64,000 nucleotides of DNA from Mesorhizobium sp. (GTDB taxonomy: Bacteria > Pseudomonadota > Alphaproteobacteria > Rhizobiales > Rhizobiaceae). The stretch spans positions 62,001-126,000 of the forward strand of contig NZ_SUHQ01000003.1 in NCBI RefSeq assembly GCF_004962245.1, in the 5' to 3' direction. Position numbers and translations under genes: made by a program. This document shows positions 45,031-52,373 of this stretch, piece after piece; positions within the stretch are counted from its first letter, which is position 1; every line of letters starts with the position of its first letter. Below the pieces are notes generated by a model, which had not been told where the DNA came from, did no database searches, and saw nothing but the letters and a program-made list of their open reading frames with translations.

Positions 45031-46089
45031 ATGGCTCAAGTCGCGATCAGCAATGTGGCCAAGGCGTTCGGAACGGTCAAGGTCCTGCACGATGTCAGCG
45101 TCGACATCGCCGACGGGCAATTCGTGGTGCTGGTCGGTCCTTCGGGATGCGGCAAGTCCACGCTGCTCAGGATGGTGGCGGGACTGGAAACCGTTTCGGG
45201 CGGCACGATCGCCATCGGCGACCGCGTCGTCAACCATCTGCCGCCGGCTAAGCGCGACATCGCCATGGTGTTCCAGAATTATGCGCTTTATCCGCACAAG
45301 ACGGTCGAGCAGAACATGGCCTTTGCGCTGAAGCTGCGGAAGACCGATCCGGCGGTGGTCAAAGAGCGGGTCAAGCGCGCCGCCGACATCCTCGACCTCA
45401 ACCCGTATCTCAAGCGCTATCCGCGCCAGCTCTCGGGTGGCCAGCGCCAGCGCGTCGCCATGGGCCGCGCCATCGTGCGCAACCCGCAGGTGTTCCTGTT
45501 CGATGAGCCGCTGTCCAATCTCGACGCAAAGCTGCGCGTCCAGATGCGCACCGAGATCAAGGAACTGCACCAGCGGCTGAAGACCACCACCATCTACGTC
45601 ACGCACGACCAGATCGAAGCCATGACCATGGCCGACAAGATCGTGGTGATGCGCGACGGCCGCATCGAACAGGTCGGCGCCCCGTTGGAACTGTTCGACC
45701 GGCCGGCCAATCTGTTCGTCGCCGGCTTCATCGGCTCGCCGTCGATGAACCTGCTCAAGGGTGTCGTGCGCAAGGCCGACAAACCTGTCGTCGAGATATC
45801 AGGAACGCCGTTCCCGATTGCCACGAACAGCAAGGTGGAGGACGGGCGCAATGTCGTCTACGGCGTGCGGCCCGAGCATCTCGAAATCCATCCCGACGGC
45901 GTGCCTGCGAAGATTTCGGTGGTCGAGCCGACCGGCTCTGAGACGCTGGTGTTCCTGCGCTTCGGCGACGGCGAGATGGTGGCGCTGTTCCGTGAGCGCC
46001 ACGACTTCAAGCCCGGCGACACGCTGCACCTGAAACCCCGGCTTGACCAGGTCCATCTCTTCGACGCAGAGACCGGCCACCGGCTCTGA
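45031..46089 (+). CDS. CUT1 sugar ABC transporter ATP-binding protein (UgpC/MsmK type)
   Basis: The ATPase is 352 residues: Walker [16 protein letters not shown]-loop [10 protein letters not shown], signature [16 protein letters not shown], Walker [14 protein letters not shown], switch His in [15 protein letters not shown]. The C-terminal TOBE domain ([14 protein letters not shown]) is present. It is transcribed divergently from the binding protein and permeases, across 291 bp, with fucU and a kinase gene behind it. The AGGGGGG site before ATG 45031 decides the start over the upstream 44998. Confidence 0.94.
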   Translation: MAQVAISNVAKAFGTVKVLHDVSVDIADGQFVVLVGPSGCGKSTLLRMVAGLETVSGGTIAIGDRVVNHLPPAKRDIAMVFQNYALYPHKTVEQNMAFALKLRKTDPAVVKERVKRAADILDLNPYLKRYPRQLSGGQRQRVAMGRAIVRNPQVFLFDEPLSNLDAKLRVQMRTEIKELHQRLKTTTIYVTHDQIEAMTMADKIVVMRDGRIEQVGAPLELFDRPANLFVAGFIGSPSMNLLKGVVRKADKPVVEISGTPFPIATNSKVEDGRNVVYGVRPEHLEIHPDGVPAKISVVEPTGSETLVFLRFGDGEMVALFRERHDFKPGDTLHLKPRLDQVHLFDAETGHRL

Positions 46090-46122
46090 TTTCACATCAA
46101 AAACCCGTTCGGGAGGAATGCC

Positions 46123-46575
46123 ATGCTCAAAGGGATCGATCCGCTGCTCAACGCCGACGTGCTCCAGGCGCTGCGGGCGATGGGCCATGGCGACGATCTG
46201 ATCATTGCCGACACCAATTTCCCGTCCGATTCGGTGGCGCGCCAGACCGTGCTCGGGCGGCTGCTGCGCATCGACGCGCCGGCCGCGGATGTGGTCAAGG
46301 CGGTGCTGTCGCTCTATCCGCTGGACAATTTCGTCGACGACGCAGCCGCCCGCATGGAGATCGTCGGGAAGCCGGACGAGATTCCACCCGTACAGACGGA
46401 AGTGCAAAGAGAGATCGACGCCGCGGAGGGCAAGGCCTGGCCGATGATCTCGGTCGAGCGCTACGCCTTCTACGAGCGCGCCAAGAAGGCCTATTGCGTC
46501 ATCCAGACCGGCGAGCGCCGCTTCTATGGCTGTTTTGCGTTCCGCAAGGGCGTCGTGCCACCGGATGCGGAGTAG
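46123..46575 (+). CDS. fucU: RbsD/FucU family sugar mutarotase
   Basis: This 150-residue protein interconverts sugar anomers. MLKGIDPLLNADVLQALRAM-GHGD carries the catalytic His, IADTNFPSDS the family Asp, and the C-terminal RYAFYERAKKAYCVIQTGER-RFYG the tyrosines of the FucU branch. Length and RYAFYERAK favour L-fucose mutarotase over RbsD. It lies 33 bp behind the ATPase gene and 4 bp before a kinase gene, so it belongs to the same transcript. Confidence 0.9.
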   Translation: MLKGIDPLLNADVLQALRAMGHGDDLIIADTNFPSDSVARQTVLGRLLRIDAPAADVVKAVLSLYPLDNFVDDAAARMEIVGKPDEIPPVQTEVQREIDAAEGKAWPMISVERYAFYERAKKAYCVIQTGERRFYGCFAFRKGVVPPDAE

Positions 46576-46579
46576 GCGC

Positions 46580-47509
46580 ATGGCGTCCGGCAAGCCTGTC
46601 GTCATACTGGGCGTCTTCGTCGCCGACACCGCCTATCGCGCTGCCCGGCAGCCGCGCATGGGCGAGACGATCCTTGGCACGTCCTTCACGCTCGGCCCGG
46701 GCGGCAAGGGCTCCAACCAGGCGGTCGCGGCCGGCCGGCTCGGCGCCGACATCACCTTCCTGACGCGCCTTGGCGTCGATCCCTTTGCCGAGATGGCCAG
46801 GCAAACGTGGGCGCAGGCCGGCGTGAAGAGCGCCGTCATCGACACGCCGGAGAGTTACACGGGTGCGGCTTATATTTTCGTGGAGGAGACGACCGGCAAC
46901 AACGCCATCATCGTCAGCCCCGGCGCGGCCATGCTGATTTCGCCCGAGGACATCGAGGCCCATGCCGGCCTGATCCGCTCGGCCGGCGTCTTCGTCACCC
47001 AGCTCGAACAGCCGATCGAGGCGGCGCTGCGGGCGCTGGAGATCGCGCGCGGGGCAGGGGTGACGACCATCCTCAATCCAGCGCCGGCGGCAAGCCTGCC
47101 TGACCGCATCTATCCGCTCTGCGACTACGTCACGCCCAACGAGACCGAGGCTGAGGAACTGACCGGCATCAAGGTGTCCTCCATCGACGACGCCCGCCGC
47201 GCCGCCGACAGTCTGCTGAAAAAGGGCGTCGGCGCGGTTATCGTGACGCTCGGCGAGAAGGGCGCGCTGTTGCATGCGGCCCAGCGCTCCGACCATGTCG
47301 GCGCGATCAATGCCGGCCCCGTGGTCGAAACAACCGGGGCAGGCGACGCGTTCAATGGCGGCCTGGCCGCAGCACTGGCGAGAGGGGTGGAACCGCTGCA
47401 GGCGGTCCGCTTCGCCTGTGCTGTCGCCGGCATTTCGGTCACGCGGCCAGGCACCGCGCCGTCGATGCCGACGCTGGAGGAAGTCGAGGCCTTGCTCGCC
47501 AGGGGTTGA
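46580..47509 (+). CDS. Ribokinase-family carbohydrate kinase (PfkB fold)
   Basis: This 309-residue kinase has LGPGGKGSNQAVAAGRLGAD as the substrate glycine motif, the NPAPAASLPD and VTPNETEAEELTG segments, and the anion-hole and catalytic base loop ETTGAGDAFNGGLAAAL. These are closest to ribokinase (RbsK), but the sugar may differ. Together with the mutarotase and transporter it would trap an imported monosaccharide as its phosphate. ATG 46580 has GGAG in the end of fucU. The frame upstream to 46526 overlaps fucU and is not used. Confidence 0.9.
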   Translation: MASGKPVVILGVFVADTAYRAARQPRMGETILGTSFTLGPGGKGSNQAVAAGRLGADITFLTRLGVDPFAEMARQTWAQAGVKSAVIDTPESYTGAAYIFVEETTGNNAIIVSPGAAMLISPEDIEAHAGLIRSAGVFVTQLEQPIEAALRALEIARGAGVTTILNPAPAASLPDRIYPLCDYVTPNETEAEELTGIKVSSIDDARRAADSLLKKGVGAVIVTLGEKGALLHAAQRSDHVGAINAGPVVETTGAGDAFNGGLAAALARGVEPLQAVRFACAVAGISVTRPGTAPSMPTLEEVEALLARG

Positions 47510-47607
47510 GATCGGTCCTGGATCTGAAGCAGCACGGAACCAGTGCGGTCGATAGCGTATCCCGCACTATCGGACCCGAAGGGCACGTCCGCAGGTGCCG
47601 GAGCATG

Positions 47608-47946
47608 TCAATTTTCGTTCACACCATATTGCAGCACCTGGACCTTCTCCAGCGTCACCAGGCCGCTGCTCATGATCGTTTCGAGCACCGGCAGGAAGCC
47701 ATTGATCTTGTCCTCGCTGTCGACGATCTCGACAATCAGCGGCAGGTCTTCCGAAAGCCTGAGGATTTTTGCCGTGTGCAGCAGGCTCGAATGGCCGAAG
47801 CCCATGGCGCCCCGCAACACCGTCGCGCCCGCCAGGTCCATTTCGCGGGCCTTGAGCACAATAGATTCGTAGAGCGGGTGACCGTCGTCCCTGTCATCCT
47901 CGCCAATGAAAATGCGCAGAAGCACTGCCTGTCTCGGTATCTGCAT
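47608..47946 (-). CDS. DUF190 family protein (crcB-associated, PII-like fold)
   Basis: This 112-residue protein has the DUF190 pattern LLRIFIGEDDRDDGHPLYES, then GATVLRGAMGFGHSSLLHTA and LSEDLPLIVEIVDSEDKING. These proteins adopt a ferredoxin-like trimer related to PII and are commonly encoded beside crcB. Their function in fluoride tolerance is unknown. It is three bases behind the second crcB and is the last gene of the riboswitch-controlled operon. Confidence 0.88.
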   Translation of the reverse strand: MQIPRQAVLLRIFIGEDDRDDGHPLYESIVLKAREMDLAGATVLRGAMGFGHSSLLHTAKILRLSEDLPLIVEIVDSEDKINGFLPVLETIMSSGLVTLEKVQVLQYGVNEN

Positions 47947-47949
47947 GGT

Positions 47950-48438
47950 TCAAACTCCTCCCAACCGGTTGAGGCGCGATGCGGCTATGTGGCCGAGCCA
48001 CACTGCAACGAGCCAGGTCGTGATCGAGACGCCGACGTTCAGTCCTGCCATCGGCCAGTCGCCTTTCTGCACGAAGCTGAACGTCTCAAGGCTGAACATC
48101 GAAAAAGTGGTGAACCCGCCGCAAATTCCGGTCATGACGAACTGGCGCTGGTGCGTCCCGGCAAAGACACGTCCGCCCGGGCCGGTTAGGGTCGCATAGA
48201 AGCCGATGACGAACGAACCGATGACATTCACGAGCAAGGTGCCCCAGGGAAAACCGGGACCAAGCCAGGCAAGGGTACCGATCGAAGCGAGGGCGCGCAG
48301 AACACTGCCGATGACGGTGCCGGCGGAAACGATCAGGTAGAGCTTCACGGCCTCAGGGACTGCCCGCCATCGGGCCTTGCCTGGGTGCGATGATGGCAAG
48401 GACTGGTTGTCGGCCTGGATCTCCTCGGTTCGCTTCAT
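47950..48438 (-). CDS. crcB: Fluoride channel CrcB/Fluc, second subunit
   Basis: The protein is 162 residues with four membrane helices. FPWGTLLVNVIGSFVIGFYA (with the conserved Asn), TGICGGFTTFSMFSLETFSF (central Na+-site Gly-Gly and the Thr-Phe-Ser track) and the last helix are canonical Fluc. The first 38 or so residues (MKRTEEIQADNQSLPSSHPG) are a polar extension absent from most CrcB. Its ATG overlaps the stop of the first crcB (ATGA). As with other paired Fluc genes, the two probably form an antiparallel heterodimer. Confidence 0.93.
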   Translation of the reverse strand: MKRTEEIQADNQSLPSSHPGKARWRAVPEAVKLYLIVSAGTVIGSVLRALASIGTLAWLGPGFPWGTLLVNVIGSFVIGFYATLTGPGGRVFAGTHQRQFVMTGICGGFTTFSMFSLETFSFVQKGDWPMAGLNVGVSITTWLVAVWLGHIAASRLNRLGGV

Positions 48439-48836
48439 ACGCTGGCACCCAGCATGATAGAGCCGACCGCAGATCCGAGCGCCACCGCAGACAGGCAGAG
48501 AACAAGAGACAAGATCACGTTGCCGCCGGCCCGGAGGAATTGGCCATCGCGAACGAGTGCCAGCGTTTGCACGCTGAACGAGGACACGGTGGTGTAGCTG
48601 CCAAGAAATCCGGTGACGGCGAACTGCCAGGCGGCAGGCGTCGGCAACGTCCCGCCGATCGCCACTGCGGCGAGCAGCCCGATAGCGAAGGCGCCGCTGA
48701 CATTGGTCACCATTGTGCCCCAGGGAAACGTCTCGCCGATGTGCCGGCCGACCAAACCGGACACGAAGTACCGGGCCGGACCGCCGATAGCGCTGCCCAG
48801 AATGACCCACATCAACCCTTCGAGAATGTCCTTCAT
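48435..48836 (-). CDS. crcB: Fluoride channel CrcB/Fluc, first subunit
   Basis: This 133-residue membrane protein exports fluoride. LGSAIGGPARYFVSGLVG, FPWGTMVTNVSGAFAIGLLA and TGFLGSYTTVSSFSVQTLAL are the three conserved Fluc segments. The Gly-Gly of the Na+ site is GS here and the phenylalanine track is YTTVSSF, so this copy is the more divergent partner. The ATG at 48836 lacks a ribosome-binding site. It lies 18 bp and in frame after the stop of a 19-codon leader ORF that does have one, which suggests reinitiation or coupling. Confidence 0.92.
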   Translation of the reverse strand: MKDILEGLMWVILGSAIGGPARYFVSGLVGRHIGETFPWGTMVTNVSGAFAIGLLAAVAIGGTLPTPAAWQFAVTGFLGSYTTVSSFSVQTLALVRDGQFLRAGGNVILSLVLCLSAVALGSAVGSIMLGASV

Positions 48837-48854
48837 GCTTCGGAATACCGATGG

Positions 48855-48914
48855 CTACGATGGTTTTGCTGGCGGCTCATCGCCGCGCTTCGAAACCAGC
48901 CAGACCTTCTCCAT
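48855..48914 (-). CDS. 19-codon leader ORF upstream of crcB
   Basis: A short frame, MEKVWLVSKRGDEPPAKPS, starts at an ATG preceded by GGAAGGAG (a strong site) and ends in TAG. The crcB ATG follows 18 bp later in the same frame. It lies between the riboswitch terminator and crcB. No homologue is recognised. Its likely use is to load ribosomes for crcB by reinitiation. A nonsense mutation in an N-terminally longer CrcB is the alternative. Confidence 0.5.
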   Translation of the reverse strand: MEKVWLVSKRGDEPPAKPS

Positions 48915-48967
48915 TGCGCACTCCTTCCGGCCGGACCGGGCAATTTCGGGTGCGTGGAGTTCGGGCA

Positions 48968-48992
48968 CCAAAAAACCCGCGGCGCGGCGGGT
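48968..48992 (-). terminator. Terminator hairpin of the fluoride riboswitch
   Basis: On the minus strand ACCCGC and GCGGGT pair around CGCGCC, followed by six Ts (GTTTTTTGG). It lies 38 nt past the aptamer and before the leader ORF, the right place for a transcriptional expression platform that reads through when fluoride is bound. Confidence 0.8.
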
Positions 48993-49030
48993 CGGTCCAA
49001 TCGTCCAACTCCCCCCGCGCGTCTCCACGC

Positions 49031-49078
49031 GGCAGGAGTCATCAGCCCTTGCGGGCGGTTTTGGGGGACTCCATCCCC
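49031..49078 (-). promoter_or_regulatory. Fluoride (crcB-motif) riboswitch aptamer
   Basis: On the minus strand the 48-nt element reads GGGGATGGAGTCCCCC, AAAACC, GCCC-GCAA-GGGC, then TGATGACTCCTGCC. All fluoride-aptamer parts are present: the P1 hairpin with the GGNGAUGG start, the A-rich linker, the second stem, and the UGAUGACUCCU 3' strand. The loop GGAGTC pairs with GACTCC to form the pseudoknot. It heads the crcB-crcB-DUF190 operon and is followed by an intrinsic terminator, so fluoride should allow read-through. Confidence 0.93.
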
Positions 49079-49087
49079 TTGCAACTA

Positions 49088-49116
49088 GACATAAGGAGGT
49101 TGTGCGAGATCGGCAA
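49088..49116 (-). promoter_or_regulatory. Candidate promoter of the crcB operon
   Basis: On the minus strand TTGCCG (49111-49116) and TATGTC (49088-49093) are 17 bp apart, 10 bp before the aptamer's first base. Spacing and place fit a sigma70-type promoter that would start transcription right at the riboswitch. The -10 match is imperfect. Confidence 0.4.
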
Positions 49117-49213
49117 GGCGGACCGGCGGCTGATCGGCAGACAGCAGCACTCCGAATTGCCGGCCCGGCATTCAGACGTCTTCACCCACCCAACTGGCCA
49201 AGTGATTGAGAAA

Positions 49214-49290
49214 TGGCGCGAGTGACGGGGCTCGAACCCGCGACCTCCGGCGTGACAGGCCGGCACTCTAACCGACTGAGCTACACCCGC
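49214..49290 (-). tRNA. tRNA-Asp (anticodon GTC)
   Basis: The minus strand gives GCGGGTG as acceptor strand (pairing with CACTCGC, one G-U), then discriminator G and encoded CCA. The anticodon arm CCGGC-CTGTCAC-GCCGG reads GTC. The T arm GCGGG-TTCGAGC-CCCGT is intact. Length is 77 nt including CCA. Confidence 0.97.
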
Positions 49291-49505
49291 GCACAGACGA
49301 GCACGTATTGCCGTGTTCGTCGTTGGGCGGTGGATAAGGGGTTCGCCACTGGGTGTCAAGCGCGCCGTCACAGCATAACAGCAAACAGGAGAAGGTTTTT
49401 TGACAAGCCGAACTTTGTTGCCGAAACCAGTCAGCGGCGAGGGCATTGCGTGCTCATTTGGCCTTGCGAAGCCTGCCCTAACTGCTTAAAGGTCCGGCCC
49501 GGAGC

Positions 49506-49581
<76 letters not shown>

Positions 49582-49629
49582 ATTGCCACCATTATGCGAC
49601 CGCTTCGGGGCGTTCGCCTGCGTCAGCAG

Positions 49630-50109
49630 TCAAGCCTCTTGGCTTGAGGCCAGCGTCTCAAGCCAGGCCAAATAGTCATCCGGCAGCTTGTGATGTCTGG
49701 CGCCATCCCGAATATGCCGCAGGTAGGCCGTGTCCGGCAAAAACATCCCAGCTTGCGGTTCGGCGACGTAGATCTGCATTTCGGTTGCCACGCCATTCAT
49801 TGTCACCATTACCGGGAGGCGAGTGTAGCTGTTCAGGTTCCGGTTCCGGCCGGGCTGGTAGCCCTCCTTCTGATCGAGCAGAGCCAGGTCGATGGCCGTC
49901 AAGCGGTAGACGGCGCCCCAGACCTCGGCTCCTTCCAGAGGTTCCACCGATGACACTCCGCAATTGCGTTTCACAGACATCCTGGGGAAACACAGGGCAT
50001 GGCCTGGCAAATAACCCGTGCCCACGACTTCGGCGCCGGGACAGCGCTCCGTCATCTGTCGAATGTCCATGTTTGATCCGTAGGCGAAATAGAGAAACGT
50101 CTCGGTCAC
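49630..50109 (-). CDS. Gamma-glutamylcyclotransferase-like (GGCT/AIG2 fold) protein
   Basis: This 159-residue single domain starts with the substrate-cradle motif FLYFAYGSNMD and contains the EGAEVWGAVYRLTAIDLALL-DQKEGYQPG block, whose Glu is the expected catalytic acid, then SYTRLPVMVTMNG. The fold covers gamma-glutamyl cyclotransferases and gamma-glutamylamine cyclotransferases, and the activity here is not determined. The GTG at 50109 is chosen because AAAGG lies about seven bases upstream. A GTG at 50118 would place that site too close. It lies just after tRNA-Val. Confidence 0.85.
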   Translation of the reverse strand: MTETFLYFAYGSNMDIRQMTERCPGAEVVGTGYLPGHALCFPRMSVKRNCGVSSVEPLEGAEVWGAVYRLTAIDLALLDQKEGYQPGRNRNLNSYTRLPVMVTMNGVATEMQIYVAEPQAGMFLPDTAYLRHIRDGARHHKLPDDYLAWLETLASSQEA

Positions 50110-50164
50110 GCACCACACCTTTCACCGTCGTCAACGCCCAACTCGTCGCCACGGACGAGCCATT

Positions 50165-50368
50165 TCACGATGCCAATGATTGCAAAGCCGCATCCCAGTC
50201 GCGACCTGACGCTTCAAATTGGCCTTGCGGACTATCGATGTTTGGGCAGGGAATTGTCCACCGCTCATCCCAAGGCATCGTCAGGACGTGCAGTGGGTCG
50301 ATCGCTTCGCTGGCGCAAAGGCAAGCCGCCTGGCGACATAGATGCAATCTCTCGGCAGTTGGGCGCAT
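50165..50368 (-). CDS. Short hypothetical ORF or gene remnant
   Basis: A 67-codon frame just upstream of the GGCT gene reads in part SEAIDPLHVLTMPWDERWTI-PCPNID and ends WDAALQSLAS. The second half looks protein-like, while the first (LHLCRQAACLCAS) has odd, cysteine-rich composition. No domain is recognised. It may be the 3' remnant of a larger gene. Nothing else is seen from 50110 to 50432. Confidence 0.3.
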   Translation of the reverse strand: MRPTAERLHLCRQAACLCASEAIDPLHVLTMPWDERWTIPCPNIDSPQGQFEASGRDWDAALQSLAS

Positions 50369-50432
50369 CGCCGGTCTTGAGGCAGATCAGGCAAGCGCTG
50401 CGCGATCGGCCGCCATTGCCTGGCGCAGGAAA

Positions 50433-51218
50433 TCATGGCGGGAGCAACCGAAAATCCTTGCCTTCGGGCAGCAGCTGCCCGCCGTCGACGATGATGGTCG
50501 TGCCGGTGATGTAGCTGGCATCGTCCGAGGCGAGGAATAGGAAGGCATTGGCCACGTCGCGAGGACTGCCGAGACGACCGAGCGGGATGGCGTCTTCCAT
50601 GTTCTTGATGAAGGCCGGGCCGCGATGCAGCTGGATTGCCTCGGTGAGGATATTGCCCGGCTCGACTCCGTTGACGGTGATGCCATAGCCCGAAAATTCG
50701 AGAGCGGCCGAGCGGATCAGGCCGTTGATGCCGGCCTTGGTCGCCGAATAATGACCGTGGCCGGGGCTGGTGACGTGCGGACCGGTGATGGAGGAGGTGA
50801 ACAGCATGCGGCCAAAATGCTGCGTCTTCATCGGCACGAGCGCGGCACGGGCGGCATTGAAAGTGCCGCGCAGATTGACCGCCATGACACGGTCCCAGTC
50901 ATCCGGACTGGTGTTTTCCAACAACTGCCAGGGGTAGATGCCGGCATTCTGGACCAGGATGTCGAGACGGCCGTGATGTTCGAGCGCCAGGGCGACGGCG
51001 GCCTCCGCATCCGCCATCTGCGAGATGTCGGTGCGGATGAAGGCGGCACCGAGCTCGCCCGCGGTCGCTTGCCCGGCCTCGACCTCAGTATCGGCCAGGA
51101 CCAGCTTCGCACCCTCTTCGGCGAAGCGTTGTGCGATGCCCTTGCCGATGCCGCGGGCACTGCCGACGATCAGCGCGACCTTGTCCGAAAGTCTTCCGAT
51201 CTCTGGACGGCCGGTCAT
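50433..51218 (-). CDS. Short-chain dehydrogenase/reductase, sugar dehydrogenase-like
   Basis: This 261-residue classical SDR has the cofactor loop VALIVGSARGIGKGIAQRFA, the NNAG-equivalent VQNAGIYPW, catalytic Ser in LFTSSITGP, Tyr and Lys in HGHYSATKAGINGL, and C-terminal ASYITGTTIIVDGGQLLPEG. Because it is the last gene of a CUT2 sugar transporter operon (its ATG overlaps the permease stop by ATGA), it probably oxidises the imported sugar or polyol. The specific substrate is unknown. The frame is open far upstream, but that part overlaps the permease and is spurious. Confidence 0.92.
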   Translation of the reverse strand: MTGRPEIGRLSDKVALIVGSARGIGKGIAQRFAEEGAKLVLADTEVEAGQATAGELGAAFIRTDISQMADAEAAVALALEHHGRLDILVQNAGIYPWQLLENTSPDDWDRVMAVNLRGTFNAARAALVPMKTQHFGRMLFTSSITGPHVTSPGHGHYSATKAGINGLIRSAALEFSGYGITVNGVEPGNILTEAIQLHRGPAFIKNMEDAIPLGRLGSPRDVANAFLFLASDDASYITGTTIIVDGGQLLPEGKDFRLLPP

Positions 51219-52210
51219 GCCAGCCTCTGGCGAATGGTTTGCTTGAAAGCGTCGAGCAGCACGGCGGCAAGCACGAGCAGGCCGTGGATCACCTGGGTGA
51301 AGTTGGCCGGAAGGCCCATGAGGTTGATCGCCGTGTTGATGGCCGACAGCAACAGCACGCCGGCATAGACGCCGGGCAAGGTGCCGACGCCGCCCTTCAG
51401 GCTGACACCGCCGATGACGACGGCGGCGAAGGCGTTGAACAGCAGGCCGACGCCGAGATTGGCGGTGGCGCCGGAGGTGCGGATCGCCAGCAGCCAGCCG
51501 GCCAGGCCGGCGATGGCGCCAGCGAGAACGAAGGCAATGACGAGGTTGCGGTTCACGCGGATGCCGGCGCGGAAGGTTGCGGTCTCGTTGCCGCCAATCA
51601 TGATGAGGTGCCTGCCGAATGGTGTCTTGGCCATGATCAGCGAGAAGATCACGAAACATGCAATGGCGATCCAGGCGGTGAGCGGCAGGCCAAGGAGGCG
51701 CTGTATGGCGAACCAGCGGATTGCCGGCGCAAGATCCTGTGCCGAGCGGCCGCCGGAAATAACCAGCACGAGGCCCCGCACCCAGATGTAGGACGCCAGC
51801 GTGATGATGAAAGCACTCATCTTCACCTTCACCACCAGGTAGCCGTTGATTACACCGATGATGCCGCCGACGATCAAAGCAATAAGCAGCGAAACCGGGA
51901 CCATCAGCCATTCCGGGTGCAATTGGACACCAAGGCCGATACCCGACGAGCAGAACAGGATCCCGACCGCCATGGCACTGAGCGCCGCCACGGATTCGAC
52001 CGACAGGTCCATGTGGCCGGTGATGATGACCAGCGCCAGGCCGATCGACATGACGCCAAGCACGCTCGATGCCTCGATGATGTTGGCGAATATGCCGAGC
52101 TGGAAGTAGTTCGGAACGAAGATGGAGAAGACCACCAGCACGAAGACCAGCATGAACCAGACAAGATTGTCGAGGACGAACTCAAGGGCGCGGCGCGTGC
52201 GGGGATTCAT
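51215..52210 (-). CDS. CUT2 sugar ABC transporter permease (RbsC/FrcC type)
   Basis: This 331-residue membrane protein has about ten helices. The family segments are VDLSVE-like MDLSVESVAALSAMAVGILF, GVINGYLVVKVKMSAFIITL with ASYIWVRGLVLVISGGRSAQ, and RNLVIAFVLAGAIAGLAGWL. The motif GGVSLKGGVGTLPGVYAGVL is the usual CUT2 glycine-rich loop. It lies 163 bp behind the binding-protein gene, with a repeat and a strong hairpin in the gap. The substrate is not determined; pentose, hexose or polyol are all possible. Confidence 0.92.
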   Translation of the reverse strand: MNPRTRRALEFVLDNLVWFMLVFVLVVFSIFVPNYFQLGIFANIIEASSVLGVMSIGLALVIITGHMDLSVESVAALSAMAVGILFCSSGIGLGVQLHPEWLMVPVSLLIALIVGGIIGVINGYLVVKVKMSAFIITLASYIWVRGLVLVISGGRSAQDLAPAIRWFAIQRLLGLPLTAWIAIACFVIFSLIMAKTPFGRHLIMIGGNETATFRAGIRVNRNLVIAFVLAGAIAGLAGWLLAIRTSGATANLGVGLLFNAFAAVVIGGVSLKGGVGTLPGVYAGVLLLSAINTAINLMGLPANFTQVIHGLLVLAAVLLDAFKQTIRQRLA

Positions 52211-52234
52211 GTGCTGATCCGGCTGGCGCGTGGC

Positions 52235-52330
52235 CCCCGAAAATCAATTCGATTCCCGGAGCATCATGCGCGGATTGAAATCGCTGCAGCGTTCCTTGCA
52301 CGTCCGTTCGGACGTGCTGGGCTGCGGAGG
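52235..52330. repeat. Composite type A + type B intergenic repeat, degenerate copy
   Basis: The A part (52235-52270) has CCCCGAAAATCAATTCGATT and ends GCATCATGCG. The B part centres on ACGTCC-GTT-CGGACGT inside GCAGCG...GCTGC ends. The order matches the copy at 30863. It lies within a transcribed operon between the binding-protein and permease genes. Confidence 0.65.
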
Positions 52331-52334
52331 TCGA

Positions 52335-52359
52335 GCTCCGGGCCGGCGTGGCCCGGAGC
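52335..52359 (-). promoter_or_regulatory. Strong intercistronic hairpin in the CUT2 operon
   Basis: GCTCCGGGCC and GGCCCGGAGC form a perfect 10-bp stem with a 5-nt loop, 15 bp past the binding-protein stop. No T tract follows on the minus strand, so it is not a typical terminator. Such hairpins commonly protect the binding-protein mRNA from 3' decay and lower permease expression. Confidence 0.6.
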
Positions 52360-52373
52360 CCCAGGCGACTTGG

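Noticed and set aside
48841..48890. Second fluoride-riboswitch-like start (GGCGATGAGCCGCC) close to crcB
   Set aside because: Only the first hairpin resembles the motif. It lacks the second stem and the UGAUGACUCCU strand, and the complete aptamer is found at 49031-49078. This segment lies inside the leader ORF.
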